From NCBI GenBank assembly GCA_019425045.1, contig JAHYYI010000045.1, positions 1-9,791 on the forward strand: a stretch of DNA of 9,791 bases, written 5' to 3'. The stretch is from Collinsella sp. Its GTDB lineage: Bacteria; Actinomycetota; Coriobacteriia; Coriobacteriales; Coriobacteriaceae. Below the pieces are notes generated by a model that was given only the letters and a program-made list of their open reading frames with translations, ran no database searches and had not been told where the DNA came from. The translations under genes and the position numbers were made by a program. Shown here piece by piece: positions 6,526 through 9,791 of the stretch. How positions within the stretch are numbered: the stretch's first letter is position 1; each line of letters starts with the position of its first letter.

Positions 6526-6554
6526 CCTATAACTTTAGTTCACTTTGATGTGGA
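6526..6554 (-). promoter_or_regulatory. Candidate promoter of the ribokinase-nucleoside hydrolase unit
   Basis: On the minus strand TCCACA (6554-6549) and TATAGG (6531-6526) are 17 bases apart, each matching consensus at 4/6, giving a leader of about 58 bases before the ribokinase ATG. The spacer holds two AAAGT copies nine bases apart (6546-6542 and 6537-6533... read on the minus strand as CAAAGT and TAAAGT). No operator can be assigned with confidence. Confidence 0.35.
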
Positions 6555-6603
6555 CGCGCGCTTGAGGTTGCGCCAGCAGCAAGCATTCACAGGAGCAGGC
6601 GGC

Positions 6604-6609
6604 TACAAT
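6604..6609 (+). promoter_or_regulatory. Candidate -10 element of the acyltransferase gene
   Basis: TACAAT matches the -10 consensus at 5/6 and lies 40 bases before the acyltransferase ATG in the divergent intergenic region. No credible -35 is found at 16-18 bases upstream, so the promoter may depend on an activator or this may be a chance match. Confidence 0.25.
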
Positions 6610-6648
6610 GAATATGTGCTGACTATTCTCGTCATTGGATGATATTTT

Positions 6649-8901
6649 ATGGAACAACTCCCGCAATCGAGCTCACGCGGCCGACGCCGCACGGCCCAGG
6701 CGCAGACTCCGCACGAACGTCCGCAGGGCAAACCCCGCACCAACGAGACACACCGTGGCGCGGACTCACGTCGTACGCCCGCGTCCTCCAGCAAGTCCGC
6801 GCACGCCAGCGCCAACGACGGTGTCTGCTCACCGGCTGCCGACCATCAGACGCCCGCTCGCCCCAAGTCCCGTTATATCCCCGCCCTCGATGGCCTACGC
6901 ACACTCGCCGTTGTCGCGGTGGTGCTCTACCACCTCAACCTCACCTGGGCGCAGGGCGGCTTGCTCGGCGTCACGATTTTCTTTGTGCTTTCGGGCTATC
7001 TGATCACGCGCCTGCTGCTCAACGAAGTAGCCAAGACCGGCCGCATCGACCTCAAGAGCTTCTGGATCCGCCGCATTCGCCGCCTATTCCCCGCCGTGGT
7101 AACCGTTGTGGTGGTGACTTGCGCGTTGTGCACCATTTTCAACCACGTGATGCTCACCAAGATGCGCCCCGATATCCTGCCGTCGCTGCTATTCTTCAAC
7201 AACTGGTGGCAGATTGCGCAGGATATTTCGTACTTCAATGCTCTGGGCGACCCCTCGCCGCTCACGCACTTCTGGTCGCTCGCCATCGAAGAGCAGTTCT
7301 ATTTGATTTGGCCACCGCTGCTGTTTGCCATGGTGTCCATGCATGTGAGCAAACCCAACACGCGCCGTGTGGTCCTAGGGCTCGCAGCGGTATCCGCCCT
7401 TGCCATGATGGTGCTCTACAACCCTGCCGCCGACCCCAGCCGCGTGTACTACGGCACGGATACCCGCGTGTTCTCGCTGCTGTTGGGTGCATGGATGGCA
7501 TTTATCCCCGACCGCGACCTGGCGCCGGTTCGCCTTGCCCATCGCCTGGGACTCGACCGCCTAGTGAGCGCTGCCAAGCGCGGTAAGCTCGACAAGAACG
7601 CCAAGGGTGGGCATGGCGAGCAGACCGATTCCGCAGCCGAGACCGCCCCAGCTCAGCCGAGTGCGCTCACACGCTTTTGGTCCTCACCTGCGTCCATCGA
7701 CGTGCTGGGCGTTGTGGGCCTGGTCGGCCTTGCGGCTATGGTCGCGCTCACCAACGGCTACACCGCTTTCCAATATCGCGGAGGCACGCTGCTGTGCTCC
7801 ATCCTCACGCTCATGGTCATCGCCGCCTGCGTACAGCCCCAGAGCTTGGTCGCGCGCGCTCTTGCCGCCGAGCCGCTCGTGTGGGTCGGCAAGCGCTCGT
7901 ACAGTATCTATCTGTGGCACTATCCGCTGCTGCTGCTTATGAACCCGGTCGCCAACATCAACGATACGCCCTGGTGGCAGTACATCTTGCAGGTACTTGT
8001 GGTGGTCGCCGTGGCAGAGTGCTGCTATCGCTTTATCGAGACTCCGTTTAGGAAAGGCGCCTTTGGGCGCACCGTTTCCGAGTTCCGCGACGGAACCGCC
8101 ACGCCCGCAAGCTGGGTGCGTGCGCATATTCCCGTGTGCGCCACTTGCGGCGTCGTGCTGATCATTGCCCTAGGAGGCCTCATCTTTGTGCCGGAGACCT
8201 CCGCGTTAAGTGGTGAAGGTGCCGAAATCCTCAACAAAGAAGCCAAGAATACCGCACCCAAAGACCAGCAGGCAGCCGACGACACCGACAAGGACAACGA
8301 CGGCTTCCCCGACGGATCCTACGACCTGCTGATGATCGGCGACTCCGTGTCGCTGCGCGCCGTCGATTCCTTTGACGGCGTGTTCCCCCACAGTCACATC
8401 GATGCCGAAAAGGGCCGCCAGTTCGATGCAGGCCGCGCAACATTTGAGGGCTATCTCCAACAGAACCTTGCCGGCAAGGTCGTGGTCTTTGCACTGGGCA
8501 CCAATGGTCTGGTAACTGATGACCAGATCGATGCCATCATGGCCGATGCCGGCGACAAGCGTATCGTCGCGTTTGTGAACACACGCAGTCCGCAGCCGTG
8601 GGTGGGTTCCACCAACCAGGCTATCGCAAATGCCGCCACGCGCTACAAGAACGTGCGCGTTATCGACTGGTACGGATACAGCGCCAATCGCAACGACCTG
8701 TTCGACGGCGACGGCACGCACCTGTCGACTACCGGCGTGACCGAGTACCTCAATCTCATCCACGATGCAGTCAAGAAAGACCTGCCCGTGCACCCCGAGG
8801 ACCACGTTAACGATCCGCAACCGGCAGCCGTCAAGTCCGCCGGCGACGCGCTCGTCAACGCTCTCGCCTACAAGCCGCACAAGCTCGGCGGCGACAAGTA
8901 A
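6649..8901 (+). CDS. OatA-like membrane O-acyltransferase with C-terminal SGNH domain
   Basis: A 750-residue integral membrane enzyme predicted to move acyl (usually acetyl) groups across the membrane onto an envelope glycan, such as peptidoglycan, teichoic acid or exopolysaccharide. A basic, Ser/Pro-rich cytoplasmic tail (1-75) precedes the acyltransferase-3 domain (about 76-470). That domain is marked by PALDGLR (78-84), His95 in VVLYHL, GVTIFFVLSGYLIT (107-120), THFWSLAIEEQFYLIWP (206-222), RSYSIYLWHYP (416-426) and RFIETPFRK (461-469). After a last membrane segment (about 495-515), a charged linker leads to an SGNH hydrolase-like domain. This has GDSV with nucleophile Ser566, GTN (617-619) and DGTH (Asp688, His691), so its triad looks intact. 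The architecture matches the OatA type. The ATG at 6649 has only a weak GGA nine bases upstream, but no other Met occurs before the conserved domain. It stands alone, divergent from the ribokinase gene. The acceptor is unknown. Confidence 0.9.
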   Translation: MEQLPQSSSRGRRRTAQAQTPHERPQGKPRTNETHRGADSRRTPASSSKSAHASANDGVCSPAADHQTPARPKSRYIPALDGLRTLAVVAVVLYHLNLTWAQGGLLGVTIFFVLSGYLITRLLLNEVAKTGRIDLKSFWIRRIRRLFPAVVTVVVVTCALCTIFNHVMLTKMRPDILPSLLFFNNWWQIAQDISYFNALGDPSPLTHFWSLAIEEQFYLIWPPLLFAMVSMHVSKPNTRRVVLGLAAVSALAMMVLYNPAADPSRVYYGTDTRVFSLLLGAWMAFIPDRDLAPVRLAHRLGLDRLVSAAKRGKLDKNAKGGHGEQTDSAAETAPAQPSALTRFWSSPASIDVLGVVGLVGLAAMVALTNGYTAFQYRGGTLLCSILTLMVIAACVQPQSLVARALAAEPLVWVGKRSYSIYLWHYPLLLLMNPVANINDTPWWQYILQVLVVVAVAECCYRFIETPFRKGAFGRTVSEFRDGTATPASWVRAHIPVCATCGVVLIIALGGLIFVPETSALSGEGAEILNKEAKNTAPKDQQAADDTDKDNDGFPDGSYDLLMIGDSVSLRAVDSFDGVFPHSHIDAEKGRQFDAGRATFEGYLQQNLAGKVVVFALGTNGLVTDDQIDAIMADAGDKRIVAFVNTRSPQPWVGSTNQAIANAATRYKNVRVIDWYGYSANRNDLFDGDGTHLSTTGVTEYLNLIHDAVKKDLPVHPEDHVNDPQPAAVKSAGDALVNALAYKPHKLGGDK

Positions 8902-8924
8902 CGCGCAGCCAAATCTGCTTACAC

Positions 8925-8962
8925 CCGCAGGGGGCGTCGGCCACGGCCGACGCCCCCTGCGG
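8925..8962. terminator. Long GC-rich hairpin after the acyltransferase gene
   Basis: CCGCAGGGGGCGTCGGC (8925-8941) and its exact complement (8946-8962) form a perfect 17-bp stem with loop CACG, 24 bases after the acyltransferase stop codon. Its place fits transcription termination, but no U-tract follows on either strand, so termination efficiency is uncertain and an mRNA 3'-end stabilising role is equally possible. Confidence 0.6.
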
Positions 8963-9006
8963 CAGTTAGGGACGCTCCTTATGTGCCGGCACTTAGGGAC
9001 ACTCCT
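8962..9006. repeat. Tandem 18-bp direct repeat around a 10-bp palindrome
   Basis: GCAGTTAGGGACGCTCCT (8962-8979) is repeated as GCACTTAGGGACACTCCT (8989-9006), 16 of 18 bases identical with a 27-base period. The perfect palindrome GTGCCGGCAC (8983-8992) lies at the junction. This looks like a REP-type or degenerate mobile-element end rather than coding DNA. No transposase gene is present in the window. Confidence 0.7.
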
Positions 9007-9115
9007 GACACAGCCGAGGAACGCCCTCCTTGTAACCGAATTCTGGACGCCTCGCCGCCCCGAGCGTTGTTTCCAAGCCCCAAAATCGCTCTTTTCGAGC
9101 CGGCTCCAAGAGGTC

Positions 9116-9344
9116 GTGGGCAAAAAGGGCAAATATGAGTACTGTTACCATTTTAGTAGCAGGCAAAACCACCCAAAATGACGACCGAGCGACCCCTACA
9201 ACCCCCGAAAGCAGCCAATCTGACTGGTTTATGGCGTATTGAAGCCAATTTTAATGAACATATTATATGTTATGTTCATTATCTTTTTGAATGTAAATGC
9301 TATTCGCTTAGCAGCAGTACTCATATTTGGCATTTTTTGCCCAC
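9116..9344. mobile_element. MITE-like AT-rich element with inverted ends of about 31 bp
   Basis: The left arm (9116-9146) and the reverse complement of the right arm (9313-9344) align with three mismatches and one gap. They share an exact 15-base core, CAAATATGAGTACTG (9130-9144 and, inverted, 9315-9329), and an outer GTGGGCAAAAA. The interior has no convincing ORF and is much more AT-rich than its surroundings. It contains a second 10-bp inverted repeat, AATGAACATA (9253-9262) / TATGTTCATT (9271-9280). No clear target-site duplication is seen. It lies in the convergent gap between two gene ends, a tolerated site for such insertions. An alternative is a large folded RNA or regulatory hairpin rather than a mobile element. 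Confidence 0.55.
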
Positions 9345-9373
9345 TGCCATATAACTAACACCCTATAGCAGGC

Positions 9374-9408
9374 AAAAAACAGGCCGCAGCCCATCGCTGC
9401 GGCCTGTT
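9374..9408 (-). terminator. Intrinsic terminator of the NRAMP transporter gene
   Basis: On the minus strand AACAGGCCGCAGC (9408-9396 complement) and GCTGCGGCCTGTT form a perfect 13-bp stem with a five-base loop (9391-9395), followed directly by TTTTTT. It begins 18 bases after the stop codon of the transporter gene. Confidence 0.93.
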
Positions 9409-9426
9409 CGGAAGCAAAAGCAGTCG

Positions 9427-9791
9427 TTAAGCGCTGTAGCCCATCGCTTGCAGGACAAACATGACAACCGTCAGCACCGTAATCACGCCAATGGTCGCCC
9501 ACGTGAGTACATTCCACACGCGGCCGTTACGGTTGCCGCCCATAATATGGCGATCGGCAGCGATAACCACCTGGAACACCAGCACTACGGGCAGCAGCAC
9601 ACCGTTAATGACCTGCGAGGTCATCATAATCTGGAACAGGTCGACGCCGGGCATAAGCACCAGCACGGCAGAGATGCCAATGATGGCCGTAATGATGCCG
9701 CGATAGACCGGAGCCTCGTCCCAGCTGCGGTCGGCGCCGCGCTCCCAGCCAAATGCCTCGCAGATAGCGCTCGACGTAACGCCCGGCAGCA
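9427..9791 (-). CDS. NRAMP-family divalent metal (Mn/Fe) transporter, C-terminal fragment
   Basis: The last 120 codons are present; the start lies beyond 9791. The translation includes LPGVTSSAICEAFGWERG, then DEAPVYRGI, a hydrophobic segment ending in PGVDLFQIMM, the signature SQVINGVLLPVVLVF, then DRHIMGGNRNGRVWN and a final membrane segment ending in MGYSA. This order is typical of the last three to four membrane segments of proton-coupled NRAMP/MntH importers. The N-terminal metal-binding DPGN and mid-protein MPH motifs are outside the window, so function rests on family resemblance. A strong terminator follows at once, so this is the last gene of its transcript. Confidence 0.85.
   Translation of the reverse strand, partial: LPGVTSSAICEAFGWERGADRSWDEAPVYRGIITAIIGISAVLVLMPGVDLFQIMMTSQVINGVLLPVVLVFQVVIAADRHIMGGNRNGRVWNVLTWATIGVITVLTVVMFVLQAMGYSA

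Noticed and set aside
4710..6548. Long plus-strand open frame (612 codons) opposite ribokinase and nucleoside hydrolase
   Set aside because: It lies antisense to two genes with full catalytic motifs. Its translation is rich in Arg, His and Ala with no recognisable domain, typical of a GC-rich shadow frame.
8983..8992. GTGCCGGCAC palindrome as a stand-alone operator
   Set aside because: It lies at the junction of a direct repeat after the end of a gene, with no promoter nearby, so it is better read as part of the repeat unit.
8206..9132. Minus-strand open frame (308 codons) under the SGNH domain and intergenic repeats
   Set aside because: It overlaps a domain with an intact catalytic triad on the other strand, and it runs through the 17-bp hairpin and the direct repeats.

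Overview
The window looks like chromosomal DNA of a GC-rich anaerobic gut actinobacterium. The nearest type I can name from gene content, codon use and intergenic style is Coriobacteriia, Collinsella-like. That is an inference from reading, not a database result. Every gene except one lies on the minus strand, so the window is best read from right to left. No RNA genes, CRISPR arrays or transposase genes were seen.

Reading leftwards from position 9791: the C-terminal 120 residues of an NRAMP-family divalent metal transporter (9427-9791, minus) end at a textbook intrinsic terminator (9374-9408). A 525-base gene-free stretch (8902-9426) separates it from the convergent plus-strand gene. It holds a long GC-rich hairpin, a tandem 18-bp direct repeat, and an AT-rich, MITE-like element of about 229 bp bounded by inverted repeats of about 31 bp. 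The plus-strand gene (6649-8901) encodes an OatA-type membrane O-acyltransferase with a C-terminal extracytoplasmic SGNH domain, probably a cell-envelope modifying enzyme. Divergent from it, a two-gene unit encodes ribokinase and a nucleoside hydrolase. Together these would turn a nucleoside into a free base and ribose, then ribose 5-phosphate.

The left half is a self-regulated aryl-beta-glucoside utilisation operon in the order antiterminator (BglG/LicT family), PTS EIIBC, 6-phospho-beta-glucosidase (GH1). Its leader carries two tandem ribonucleic antiterminator (RAT) motifs. The second overlaps the 5' arm of a perfect 10-bp terminator stem followed by a U-rich tract, immediately before the antiterminator gene. 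The expected circuit is that, without sugar, the PTS phosphorylates and inactivates the antiterminator and transcription stops. With sugar, the antiterminator binds the RAT and opens the operon, the EIIBC imports and phosphorylates the glucoside, and the GH1 enzyme cleaves the phosphorylated product. The EIIBC lacks an EIIA domain, so that partner must be encoded elsewhere. A LacI-family regulator begins just downstream (1-127) and runs off the window.

Nothing here amounts to a wholly new system. The most interesting items are the tandem-RAT leader, a family of mutually complementary arms between the EIIBC and GH1 genes, an Asn in place of one phosphorylatable His in the antiterminator, and the inverted-repeat element near the right end.
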